NCBI RefSeq assembly: GCF_003340495.1
Contig: NZ_QASA01000001.1
Coordinates: 3,968,001 to 4,032,000 of the forward strand
DNA: 64,000 nucleotides
Direction: 5' to 3'
Origin: Adhaeribacter pallidiroseus
Lineage (GTDB): Bacteria; Bacteroidota; Bacteroidia; Cytophagales; Hymenobacteraceae
Below are positions 46,794-55,243 of the stretch, piece by piece. The stretch's first letter is position 1. Each line of letters begins with the position of its first letter. The translations under genes were made by a program, and so were the position numbers. Under the pieces are notes generated by a model. That model was not told the DNA's origin. It did no database searches and was given only the letters and a program-made list of their open reading frames with translations.

Positions 46794-48188
46794 TTATGGA
46801 AATAATACAGCCCGGTATTGAGTAATATCGGCCGTGGGTATCCGGGAGTTGTACTTTGCGTTAATGGCTTTAATCATTTCGTTGGCCACTAGGGCGTAAC
46901 CGCGCGGGGTTAAGTGCACCCCATCCAGCGAAAACAAATTACCGGTAATAAAAGCCGGCGAGTAGGCTACTCCGTTCTGCGTAAAACCGCCCTGAAGGCT
47001 ATTAAAATAAGTATAGGCATCAAAAACCGCTAAACCTTTTTCCTCGGCTTTGGCTTTTAAAATATTATTAAAATTAATAGTAGCGTCGCTCACATCTTTT
47101 TGCTCCGCAGCATCCAACAAAAGAGCACTTGGCCAAGGATTACCCGCGCTCACCCCAAATAGCTGCGTAGTATCAATCTGGTAATTTACCAAAATAGTAA
47201 TCAAACCCAGGGTAGGATTGGTAGGAACGGCTTGCCGGGCTAAATCGCGCCAGTATTTACCAGTCCGTTGCCCTACTAAAGGCAAGTAAGTACTGGAGGT
47301 TAAAGGAAATAAAATATTGCCGCCGGCCGCATCTTTTATTTGCGACGTAGCAATCTGAATGCGGGCATTGCTATTTCGGGTAAGCGCCACCATGCCCGGT
47401 ACCCCGGCGGTGGTTAATAAACCTTTAATGGTTGGCCCTACTGTAGTAAAGAACGGAATACCCGTAACATCCGGGATGGTAGCCACAATACCATTGGCAC
47501 CATTGGCGGTTAAGGCATTGATAACTTCGGAATTGTTGGTGGTAAAGGTTTCGGTTGCGGTTATAGAATTGGCAAAGGCACCCGCAGTAGCATAGCCCAG
47601 AATATCGTTATTACCCAACCAGCAACTAAAAAAAGTTGGATTGCTAGCCGCTACCCGGGCCAGATACGTTTGCGTAGGATTGGTAGTAATGCGCTCAAAA
47701 TACGGATTACCCTGCGAGCTGCCGTACCCCGCCGTTTGAATATCCGACATCCGGATGCCCGGTACACCCAGGTTATTGATTTCTTCGGTGTATTTGGTGT
47801 AGAGCGTCGGGTTTTGGCTCCTAATGGCCAACTTTTCGGTTACGGGCGTTAGTACCGGTAATCCGGTGGGGCTAAAGGCACTTAAACGGAGGTAACCGCT
47901 GCCGTTTTCTTGTTCTTCGGTGAACAAAGGCTGGGTAAAATCGCCTCCTCCGGCTTGCTGGAACTGCTGCGCTAAAATGCTCGGGTACGAATTTAATTGC
48001 CCTTCGCGGTACAAGCCGCCATCCATATAACCTGCCGTAAGGGAATTACCCACGGCCACGTATTTATCCAGGTTCAGGTCGCCTTTACTTACCTTCACCA
48101 CATCTTCTATTTCGGGGTCGCAACCCGAAATTAGCAGGATACTAGCTATAAAGGCTAAGGCACTATATTTTTGTAAGCTATTTTTCAT
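46794..48188 (-). CDS. SGNH/GDSL hydrolase lipoprotein
   Basis: A 464-aa lipoprotein with the lipobox at ILLISGCD (C23). The SGNH esterase blocks are visible: block I KYVAVGNSLTAGYMDGG (Ser nucleophile in GNSLT), block III CWLGNNDILGY and block V DGVHLTPRGYALVANE with the Asp and His. Such enzymes cut ester bonds of lipids or acetylated sugars; the substrate is unknown. It follows a FadL-type outer-membrane channel gene by 23 bases. In other Bacteroidota this pair is also adjacent, suggesting hydrolysis of a lipid and uptake of the fatty acid through the channel. Confidence 0.88.
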   Translation of the reverse strand: MKNSLQKYSALAFIASILLISGCDPEIEDVVKVSKGDLNLDKYVAVGNSLTAGYMDGGLYREGQLNSYPSILAQQFQQAGGGDFTQPLFTEEQENGSGYLRLSAFSPTGLPVLTPVTEKLAIRSQNPTLYTKYTEEINNLGVPGIRMSDIQTAGYGSSQGNPYFERITTNPTQTYLARVAASNPTFFSCWLGNNDILGYATAGAFANSITATETFTTNNSEVINALTANGANGIVATIPDVTGIPFFTTVGPTIKGLLTTAGVPGMVALTRNSNARIQIATSQIKDAAGGNILFPLTSSTYLPLVGQRTGKYWRDLARQAVPTNPTLGLITILVNYQIDTTQLFGVSAGNPWPSALLLDAAEQKDVSDATINFNNILKAKAEEKGLAVFDAYTYFNSLQGGFTQNGVAYSPAFITGNLFSLDGVHLTPRGYALVANEMIKAINAKYNSRIPTADITQYRAVLFP

Positions 48189-48211
48189 TTTAACTATAAC
48201 CGAAAGATTTT

Positions 48212-49461
48212 TTAAAAATTATAATTTACCGCGATGCCCGGAATGTAACCTACGGCTTTATAGGTGCCGGGCACTCCCCCTGATAAGTTAGCCGCATCGC
48301 TGCGCTTCTCCCGGTTTACGTACAGAAAAGAAGCATCAATCCCAATTTTTTCGGTAAGCTGGTAACTCAACCCAGCCGATACGCCTATCGCATTGGCATC
48401 GGGTGTTTCGGGTGTAAGATAGCCGCTTTCTACCGGCGATTGATCGAGGTAAGCGCCCGCCCTTACTTGTAGCTTATCCGATACAGCGTATTCGGCACCT
48501 AAACGGTAAATAAACACATCCTGGTAATTACGGGCATTTTCCGTAAAATTGCTGCCGTTTACCGCTTGGCTATAATCAAACCGCAGCGATTTATAAACAC
48601 TCCACTGCACATATTGCACATCAGCTGCTAAGGTTAGTTGGTCGGTAGCCCGCAGGCCTAAACCTAAAGTTATGTTAGCCGGTAAAGGTAACGTAACATC
48701 AAACCGGGTACCGGCCGGAAAACGGGAAGCAATCGGAGCGGCCCCGGGAGTAGTAAAAGTAGCGTCGCCATCTTTAACTTCCATGGTTACTTTAGAGCGG
48801 TAATTAAGGCCCACTGATAAATTTTCCGTGGCCTGAAAATAAATACCAGCGTTAAAGCCGTATCCTAGGGCACTACCGTCTAATTCCACATGGCCTTCTT
48901 GGCGGTTGGCATCTTGCAGCGGAATGCTACGTTGCAGGTTTACGCCGCCTAAGGCCAGAATAGGCCCGGCCCCAATGCTAAGTTTATCGGTAAGGGCATA
49001 GCTAAAAGTTGGCTGAACAAAAATGGCTTGTAAGGTCAGTTCATTTAATCCAAATCGACCCTGCCAATTATCGCCCCAATTCACGGAAGAGCCAAAGGGC
49101 GTATATACCCCAATGCCCACGCGCGCTTTATCATTCGCAAATCCGTAAGAGCCATACACCTGAAAAGGCGTACCCACCGGATTATCGGTTTGCGCGGTAG
49201 CGTTACCTGGCTCCAACTCCTGATAAGCGCTTTTAGAAAACAAGGTACTTATGCCGACTTGTACGCCATTTTGCCGGATGCGCGCCAAGGCGCCGGGATT
49301 AAAAAAATACTGGCCTGATCCCGAGCTAAACCTACCCCGGTGTGTCCCATGCCAATTTGTTTCTGACCCTGTAAATTTACTTGAAATCCTCCGGCGTACG
49401 TTACCGCAGTTAACCCGGATAAAAAGACACCTCCTAGAATGGAAAGTAATTTTGCTCTCAT
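48212..49461 (-). pseudogene. FadL/OmpP1-type outer-membrane transporter, frame broken once near base 49304
   Basis: One base added to the A-run at 49301-49307 (T-run on the coding strand) joins two frames into a 416-aa FadL-family protein. The true N-terminus is MRAKLLSILGGVFLSGLTAVTYAGG (signal peptide) at 49461. It runs into GFQVNLQGQKQIGMGHTGVGLARDQASIFFNPGALARI, the classic FadL beginning. The C-terminal part (LSYQLTEKIGIDASFLYVN, VNYNF end) is a 14-strand barrel pattern. FadL channels move long-chain fatty acids and other hydrophobic compounds across the outer membrane. The 49567 frame start gives an out-of-frame N-terminus and should not be used. It is paired with an SGNH hydrolase gene. 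Confidence 0.85.
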
Positions 49462-49869
49462 ATTGCTTGTTTCGTTCGTTAAGGCACTTACAGCTATAAC
49501 AAAAATAAAAATTTAAACCGGCGTTACCACACAGATTTTTAAAAATATTTAAAATTACCAGGTACATTTTACCTATTATCTAAAAATTACAGGTAATTAC
49601 GAGACTTTATTAAATATTTTTAAATTATAAAGTGCATTAAATCAATGCTTTCCGGAAAGTATGACCTTTGTATTTATTGTTAACTGTTTTAACGAAAGCA
49701 GTAGGTTTATAGATGGTATTTTTTCATGATTTTGCGGGAATTTTATTCTTTTTTAATTCCAACAGTCTCCTGAACGCATCATACTACTTGGCTTTTTGGA
49801 AAGAGCAAATAAAATAAGGGTAACTCGCGACACCTGAATCCGTTTACTTAACCGAAAAAAGTTACCAAG
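49462..49869. promoter_or_regulatory. Divergent intergenic region between the FadL-like gene and the TrxR-like gene
   Basis: About 410 AT-rich bases. On the minus strand TATTTTTG (49507-49500) fits the -7 consensus 38 bases before the FadL-like start. No matching promoter was clear for the plus-strand oxidoreductase gene. No RNA gene or repeat stands out. Confidence 0.4.
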
Positions 49870-50784
49870 ATGTACGATGTTATTATAGTGGGCGGCGGCC
49901 CGGCCGGAACGAGTGCCGCCATGTTGTTGGGGCGATGTGTACGCAATGTGCTCTTGTTTGATTCCGGTTTGGGCCGCAATCGTTGGTCGAACCACATGAA
50001 CGGTTTTATTTCCCGGGATGGCTACAATCCCGTAGAATTTATTAAACTGGCCCGCGAAGAATTAAAAAAATACCCGGTAGAAGTAAAAAATCAAATTGTA
50101 AAAAGCGTTAAGCGCGTAGAAAATTACTTTGAAGTAACCGATCGGGATGATCATTGCTACGTAGCCCGCAAAGTTCTGTTGGCTACCGGCTTAAAAGATA
50201 AACTACCCGACATACCGGGTATGGAAGAAAAATACGGCAAAAGTGTGCACCATTGCCCTTACTGCGACGGTTGGGAATCGCGCAACAAACCTTTGGGTGC
50301 CTACGGCAAAGGCCGCGACGCGGTAGGTTTATCTTTATCGTTAAAAACGTGGAGCAACGACGTAACCTTATACACCGACGGCACCCGTAAACTGCGCCGC
50401 GAAGACTCCGCTTTACTGGAAGCGAACGACATTAAAATTTGTACCGCGTCCATTGAACGGCTGGCTGGCGCAGGTAGCGAACTTTCCGAAATAATCTTGC
50501 AAGGTGGCCGTAGCCTGAAATGCGAAGCTTTGTTTTTTAGTACGGGTTCGGAACAACAGTGCGATTTAGCCACCAACTTAGGCTGCGATTTTACGAGCAA
50601 AGGCGTGGTACGGACTTATAAAAACCAGCAAACCAACATTCCCGGATTGTACGTAGCCGGCGACGCCTCCCGCGACATGCAACTGGTAATTGTAGCGGCT
50701 TCGGAAGGTACTAAAGCTGGGGTGATGATTAACAAAGAACTACAAGAAGAATTCCGGCTGCAAATTACTGATGTGCGGGTATAA
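49870..50784 (+). CDS. Thioredoxin reductase-like FAD/NAD(P) oxidoreductase
   Basis: A 304-aa flavoprotein with the FAD motif VGGGPAGTSAAMLLGR (residues 7-22), a redox CxxC motif HCPYCDG (C129, C132) and a second FAD motif GLYVAGDAS near the C-terminus. The NAD(P) motif is unusual: GAYGKGRDAVGLSLSL replaces the normal GxGxxA/G fingerprint. The group with this layout in Bacteroidota is separate from housekeeping TrxB; the partner thiol protein is unknown. CPYC may still be redox active. It faces away from the FadL-like gene and is followed 68 bases later by an AT-rich AbiGi gene. Confidence 0.85.
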   Translation: MYDVIIVGGGPAGTSAAMLLGRCVRNVLLFDSGLGRNRWSNHMNGFISRDGYNPVEFIKLAREELKKYPVEVKNQIVKSVKRVENYFEVTDRDDHCYVARKVLLATGLKDKLPDIPGMEEKYGKSVHHCPYCDGWESRNKPLGAYGKGRDAVGLSLSLKTWSNDVTLYTDGTRKLRREDSALLEANDIKICTASIERLAGAGSELSEIILQGGRSLKCEALFFSTGSEQQCDLATNLGCDFTSKGVVRTYKNQQTNIPGLYVAGDASRDMQLVIVAASEGTKAGVMINKELQEEFRLQITDVRV

Positions 50785-50851
50785 AATTTAAAAATTTATA
50801 TTGTATAGAAAAATAGGTTTAATATTCTATTTAAATCTCATATTCTAAATA

Positions 50852-51723
50852 ATGAGCTTATCAGCAAATACACTATTTCATTTTACGTCTAATATTGATT
50901 ACCTAATTGGCATTTTGGTTAACGGATTTCTTCCAAGATATAGTCTTGAAGACTTTACATTTGCTTATCCAGAATCTAGAAATCCAGGAATAAAGCATCC
51001 ATTTAAAATTGGGGTCCCAATGACTTGCTTCTGTGATATAAGGTTAACCCAAACCAAAAACCATTCTGCAACTTATGGAAAGTTTGTCATTGGAATGCAA
51101 AAAGAATGGGGAATTAAGAATAGAATTACACCAGTAACATATTTTCATCCTTACTCTAAAATCCTAATGAGTTAGTACACTATGGTCATATAATATGGGA
51201 TAGTATATTAAGTTTAAGTGGAAAATCATTAGAAGAATTACAATCCGATTTATGGAGTATGAACGTTGAAGAATATTCCCAACCAATAAAAGACCTTATA
51301 AATGTTACAAGCTTTGTACATACTTTATTTCACTTTTACAAACCAATTTCTGGTACCGTAATCCGGAATGACTTAGAAGAATTTGTATACTTCTATGACG
51401 AAAGAGAATGGAGATACTGCCCTGATTTGTCAGATGAAGATAATCCTGGACGTAGTAAATACCTGCCTTTATTGTTTGAAGAACAATACATGAATCAAGA
51501 AATAAAAAATGCGGAAAACTTGAGGTTACAACAAATAAATCAACTTTTATTCTCTGAAAATGACATTAAGTATCTAATTCTTCCCAGCAGAAGTAACCTA
51601 TCTGAATTTCTGAAGAAACTTGAAAACGCTCAGAAAGAAACTATAAACACTTACCAAAAGTTAGACATTTTATCACTTCTTCCTTTAATAAGATTCTATG
51701 ATGAAATTGAAGAAGATCAGTAA
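50852..51723 (+). pseudogene. AbiGi-type abortive infection protein, frame broken once near base 51160
   Basis: One base added to the A-run at 51158-51161 joins bases 50852-51175 to the frame ending at 51723, giving 290 aa. The join reads HPYSKNPNELVHYGHIIWDS. The start MSLSANTLFHFTSNIDYLIGIL..GFLPRY, then VPMTCFCDIRLTQTKNHSATYGKFVIGM and KEWGIKNRITPVTYF, fits the AbiGi family, whose Lactococcus member is the antitoxin-like half of the AbiG phage-exclusion pair. No AbiGii partner is next to it; many Bacteroidota carry AbiGi-like genes alone. Base composition is clearly more AT-rich than the genes on both sides, which suggests horizontal transfer. Whether it is functional depends on whether the missing base is real. 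Confidence 0.75.
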
Positions 51724-51732
51724 ATTATAACC

Positions 51733-52728
51733 GTGTTACTTATTTGCATTATTAAATTGTGGAATAAACGTCGTTTCCTAATAAGTTTATTATTACTCTT
51801 ACTCCCACCGCAGGTTTTTTCGTGGGGATTTTTTGCCCACCAGCGCATTAACCGGCTGGCGGTATTTACGCTGCCGCCCGAAATGATCGGCTTTTACAAA
51901 CAACACCTGGCCTACCTCACCGAAAACGCCGTTAACCCCGATAAGCGCCGCTACATGCTGCCCCAGGAAGGCCCGCGCCACTTTATTGATTTAGATGTAT
52001 ACGGCGATAGCGCTGCTTTAAAACTGCCCCGTACCTGGCAGGCCGCTCTTACCAAATTCACCGAAGATTCGTTAATGAAACACGGCATCGTGCCCTGGCA
52101 CATTAACCGCGTTAAAAACCAACTCACCGAAGCTTTTAAACAACACGATCAACTCCGGATTCTCCAAATATCCGCCGATTTGGGCCATTACGTGGCCGAT
52201 GCTTGCGTGCCGCTGCACACCACCCACAACTACAACGGGCAGTTTACCAATCAACGCGGCATTCATGGTTTATGGGAATCGCGGCTACCGGAGTTGTTGG
52301 CCGATCAGTACGATTTTCTGGTAGGCCCCGCGCAATATATTAATCAGCCACAAGTACAAGCCTGGAAAATTGTACAACGGTCCAATGGCGCTTTAGATTC
52401 GGTTTTTCGTTTCGAGCAAGAAGTATCGGCGAGTTTTAGCGCCGACCGGAAATATGCTTTTGAGGAACGTGGCGGAACAACGGTTAGAGTGTATGCCGCT
52501 CCTTTTTCTAAAGCCTATCACCAACGTTTACACGGCCAAGTCGAACGCCAGATGCGGCTCGCCATTAAATTAGTGGCTAGTTATTGGTACACCAGTTGGG
52601 TAGATGCCGGTCAGCCGGATCTGCGGAACTTGCAACCGCTCACCGAATCGCAGAAAAAACTTTTGCTGGAGGAAAAACAACAATTAAAACCGGTTTTAAC
52701 TCCCGAGCGTCCCCACGAAGCCTTTTGA
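51733..52728 (+). CDS. Zinc-dependent phospholipase C / S1-P1 nuclease-fold protein
   Basis: A secreted protein of 331 aa from GTG 51733, or about 323 from TTG 51757 (LWNKRRFLIS), which gives a cleaner signal peptide. Cleavage after PPQVFS would leave Trp as the first mature residue (WGFFAHQRIN). An N-terminal Trp and a nearby His are zinc ligands in the phospholipase C/S1-P1 nuclease fold. Further ligands fit DLGHYVADACVPLHTTHNYNG and GIHGLWESRL. These enzymes use three zinc ions to cut phosphodiesters of lipids or nucleic acids. The substrate is unknown. It begins 9 bases after the AbiGi-type gene but has normal base composition. Confidence 0.8.
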   Translation: MLLICIIKLWNKRRFLISLLLLLLPPQVFSWGFFAHQRINRLAVFTLPPEMIGFYKQHLAYLTENAVNPDKRRYMLPQEGPRHFIDLDVYGDSAALKLPRTWQAALTKFTEDSLMKHGIVPWHINRVKNQLTEAFKQHDQLRILQISADLGHYVADACVPLHTTHNYNGQFTNQRGIHGLWESRLPELLADQYDFLVGPAQYINQPQVQAWKIVQRSNGALDSVFRFEQEVSASFSADRKYAFEERGGTTVRVYAAPFSKAYHQRLHGQVERQMRLAIKLVASYWYTSWVDAGQPDLRNLQPLTESQKKLLLEEKQQLKPVLTPERPHEAF

Positions 52729-52816
52729 TGTTGTTACCATTTAAAAAGCAACGAAAAAACAGGTAGACGAGGTAAAATTTAAAAAAATTAGCTGAATTTA
52801 CCTTTCTCTTTTCACT

Positions 52817-53735
52817 TTAGATAACGGTTTCGTAACGGTGTATTTCGTTGAGGTGCATAATAATATTTCCGTTTTCGTCGGTTTCGTAAGCTCGCTGGAA
52901 ACGGGCATTCCAAACGATTTGGTCATGTTGGTAAGAATAGCTGGTATGCAAAATCTGGCTAAACGTATCATCAAAACCTTTCACATGAATTAGAATCTCG
53001 GCCTCTTGGCGGCTCAGTTCTTCCGTAGATTTACCGTACAGCGGACTTTCTTCGTTTATCACGTGCACCAGGGTCCAGTTCATCGGAAAGAAAATAATGT
53101 TCGCTACTTCTAGTTTTAAGCTGTAGTACTTGCGGTTATGCTGATCGTTGGTATGATCCACGAGTACCAGCATCATCCGGCTTTCCATTTCCATCAGCAT
53201 ATTACTGCGTTGATTTACAATCCGGAACATGAGCTTTGGAAAAGGCTCGGCGGGTGTAACCACCATGTTGCGGCTAAACAAAATGCGGGCCGATGGCCGC
53301 GAAAAGCGCCCATAAAGCAAGCCGGTAGCCAAGGCAAAAAATAACCAGCCACACATGGCTTCAAAACTCGCGATAATATTAGCCGGAATACCCTGGGGCG
53401 AAATATTGCCGTAACCCACCGTGGTAAAAGTTTGTACGCTAAAAAGAAAACGCTCAAGTACGTATGAATGGCACTTGTAGTAGGCAAGTTGGCTAAGTGT
53501 TCAATACCAGCCAGGTAATAACATCCCGCAAAAAGTAAGTTAATCAGCAAATAAAAAAGCAGCATTAAAGTTAAAAAATAGGCCACGAAGCATTGATCAG
53601 AAAAAGGTAAAAATCGCGACTGTTAAACCCCCCGCCCTTGCGCACCACGTTATAAGTACCATCCGGGTTGATCATGCGCTTGGTTCTACCGGCGTATTTT
53701 TCACCGAAGCCCGGGTCGTTGGTTTGCTGCAACAT
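52817..53735 (-). pseudogene. KirBac-type inward rectifier potassium channel, frame broken twice
   Basis: Three minus-strand frames make one 306-aa channel when one base is added near 53581 (SWPYFLTLM junction) and one near 53455 (HTYLERFLFSVQ junction). The start is ATG at 53735 (MLQQTNDPGFGEKYAGRTKR). The N-terminal slide helix and RDFYLFLINASWPYF, first membrane helix, selectivity filter TTVGYGNIS (TVGYG at 106-110), second helix and the large cytoplasmic IRK domain (FSRNMVVTPAEPFPKLMFRIVNQRSNML, EEEL-like strands to the end) all match KirBac proteins. They conduct potassium across the inner membrane under lipid control. As printed only fragments would be made. Confidence 0.88.
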
Positions 53736-53863
53736 AAGAATCTTTTAACTTTTGCGCTTGTAAATTAAAACGTTTCCTGACTCTGAAGTAAACTCCTTTT
53801 AAAACTTCTCTGGGAACAGCTATGTATAATGAGAGTGCCTTTACAGCTAATAGTTAAACGTGC

Positions 53864-54988
53864 CTACTTATTGCCATGTAGCTTATAAAAAACAATGGCC
53901 GATTCGTTTAACTTTTTCACCTGTTTATTATGGACATCAACCAAGTTCACTAGTCCTTGGTTTTTTAAATTTTCGAATGCTTGCAAGTAATTTAATTTGC
54001 GGTAAGGCGTACCCAGCACATGTTCTTCGTAAACTTCCCGGATGGTGCGGTAATGAAAGCGGCTCCGGCTATTGGCTAGTTCTTCCACCAAGTTTTCCAG
54101 ACAATACGGATGCAGGTACCGGAAAAACCCAGGCAATTCTACGGGTTGTGGTCTCTGGTTTACCTGGAACAAGGGCACGCCATCGGGTTGGTAATCACTG
54201 TATGGCTCCAGTATTTCCCGGAACTGAAAATACAATTCTTTCTTTTTAGAGGCTACCAACAGGTAAAAATGGAGCTGGTCTTTTTCAGGGAGATTAATCC
54301 GGAGCGTGACACAATTGTAATTTCGGTCTAGCAGCGCGTTTTCTAAAGCTTCCAAGCTTTGTTGTTCCCGTTTACGCAAATTAGTTTCCTGCTGCCACCT
54401 TGTTTTTAACGCCTTCCAACGATCGCCCAATAACCCTGAAAATTCTTTTTCTTCGTTACCGGAGGTAACCGCGGCTTTTAGCTTATTTAAGTTAAACAAT
54501 AACCATAAATCCGAATGCGGGCTAAGAAGCGCTTGCTCCAGTTTGTCCAATGCGTAAACGGTTGCAAACGGGTCGGCAGCCACTAAGGTAGCCGAAGATT
54601 CTGGAAAGGTAACTCCGGGATCGGAGGCCGGTAAATAAACCGGTTCATTGTTTAGCGCTGCATAAAAAGGCTGATTTTCTAAATCAGCTTTTAACTTTTC
54701 GGAGGCACCTTTTGCGGCCGAATAAAAATAAGTTTTCAGCTTTTCGTTTAATTCCGGTAAATTTTCGTTGGTTGCCGATACTGTTTGTAAAACGGTGACC
54801 GGTGAAATATCTTCCGGATTACCCGAACCAGCAAGCAAATCCAGGTACTGTAAATTTGAAATTTTTAAATTTTGCGGATGGAGATAGAAGGAATACCAGG
54901 TTTTAAAACAGGAAAGTAATATTTCTGATTTTATCTCGGCGGCAGTACGCTTTTTTTTAAAAAAATAATTTGTTTCGGTAACAGGCAT
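53864..54988 (-). CDS. TcmP-like (three-Cys-motif partner) protein
   Basis: A 374-aa protein. The N-terminal part RTAAEIKSEILLSCFKTWYSFYL, the SNLQYLDLLAGSGNPE motif and the later ATLVAADPFATVYALDK strand resemble the three-Cys-motif partner (TcmP) family. Its members have a methyltransferase-like fold and usually sit beside a three-Cys radical-SAM-like gene. The C-terminal third is winged-helix-like (FHYRTIREVYEEHVLGTPYRKLNYLQAFENLKNQGLVNLVD). The usual D-G-FAG-G motif is changed to D-LLAGSG. No three-Cys partner is nearby, and the role of the family is unclear; some are found with defence genes. I assign the family at moderate confidence only. Confidence 0.55.
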   Translation of the reverse strand: MPVTETNYFFKKKRTAAEIKSEILLSCFKTWYSFYLHPQNLKISNLQYLDLLAGSGNPEDISPVTVLQTVSATNENLPELNEKLKTYFYSAAKGASEKLKADLENQPFYAALNNEPVYLPASDPGVTFPESSATLVAADPFATVYALDKLEQALLSPHSDLWLLFNLNKLKAAVTSGNEEKEFSGLLGDRWKALKTRWQQETNLRKREQQSLEALENALLDRNYNCVTLRINLPEKDQLHFYLLVASKKKELYFQFREILEPYSDYQPDGVPLFQVNQRPQPVELPGFFRYLHPYCLENLVEELANSRSRFHYRTIREVYEEHVLGTPYRKLNYLQAFENLKNQGLVNLVDVHNKQVKKLNESAIVFYKLHGNK

Positions 54989-55160
54989 TTAAATTACGGT
55001 TCCACCCGGGCAGCTTATCTTGTTACAAATTTACGCGATTCCGGTTTCACTTACCGATTCATCCGGCGATATAAATAAAGTAAATTCATTCCTGAGTTTT
55101 TCCTGGGCACTAACATTTTTACCCAAATAAGTTTAAGAAAACAGCCGGGAGAAGCAGTAT

Positions 55161-55201
55161 AAATTTAAAAAAGCAGCCTGCTTGGCTGCTTTTTTAAATT
55201 T
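55161..55201 (-). terminator. Terminator after ettA
   Basis: Perfect 18-bp arms (55161-55178 and 55184-55201) with a 5-base loop; the GC core is AGCAGCC/GGCTGCT. Both outer arms are the AAATTTAAAAA motif. It lies 43 bases after the ettA stop. Confidence 0.85.
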
Positions 55202-55243
55202 ATTAGAAAAAGGAAATCGTATAAATTAAAATTACGATTTAAG

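Noticed and set aside
49462-49567. N-terminal extension of the FadL-like gene
   Set aside because: It is the wrong frame; the correct signal peptide is in the neighbouring frame starting at 49461.
51259-51723. A separate second gene after the AbiGi-like frame
   Set aside because: The frame joins the upstream one after one added base and continues the same family without a gap.
53215-53586. An independent small membrane protein gene
   Set aside because: It is the middle part of the KirBac channel; its C-terminal half is out of frame.
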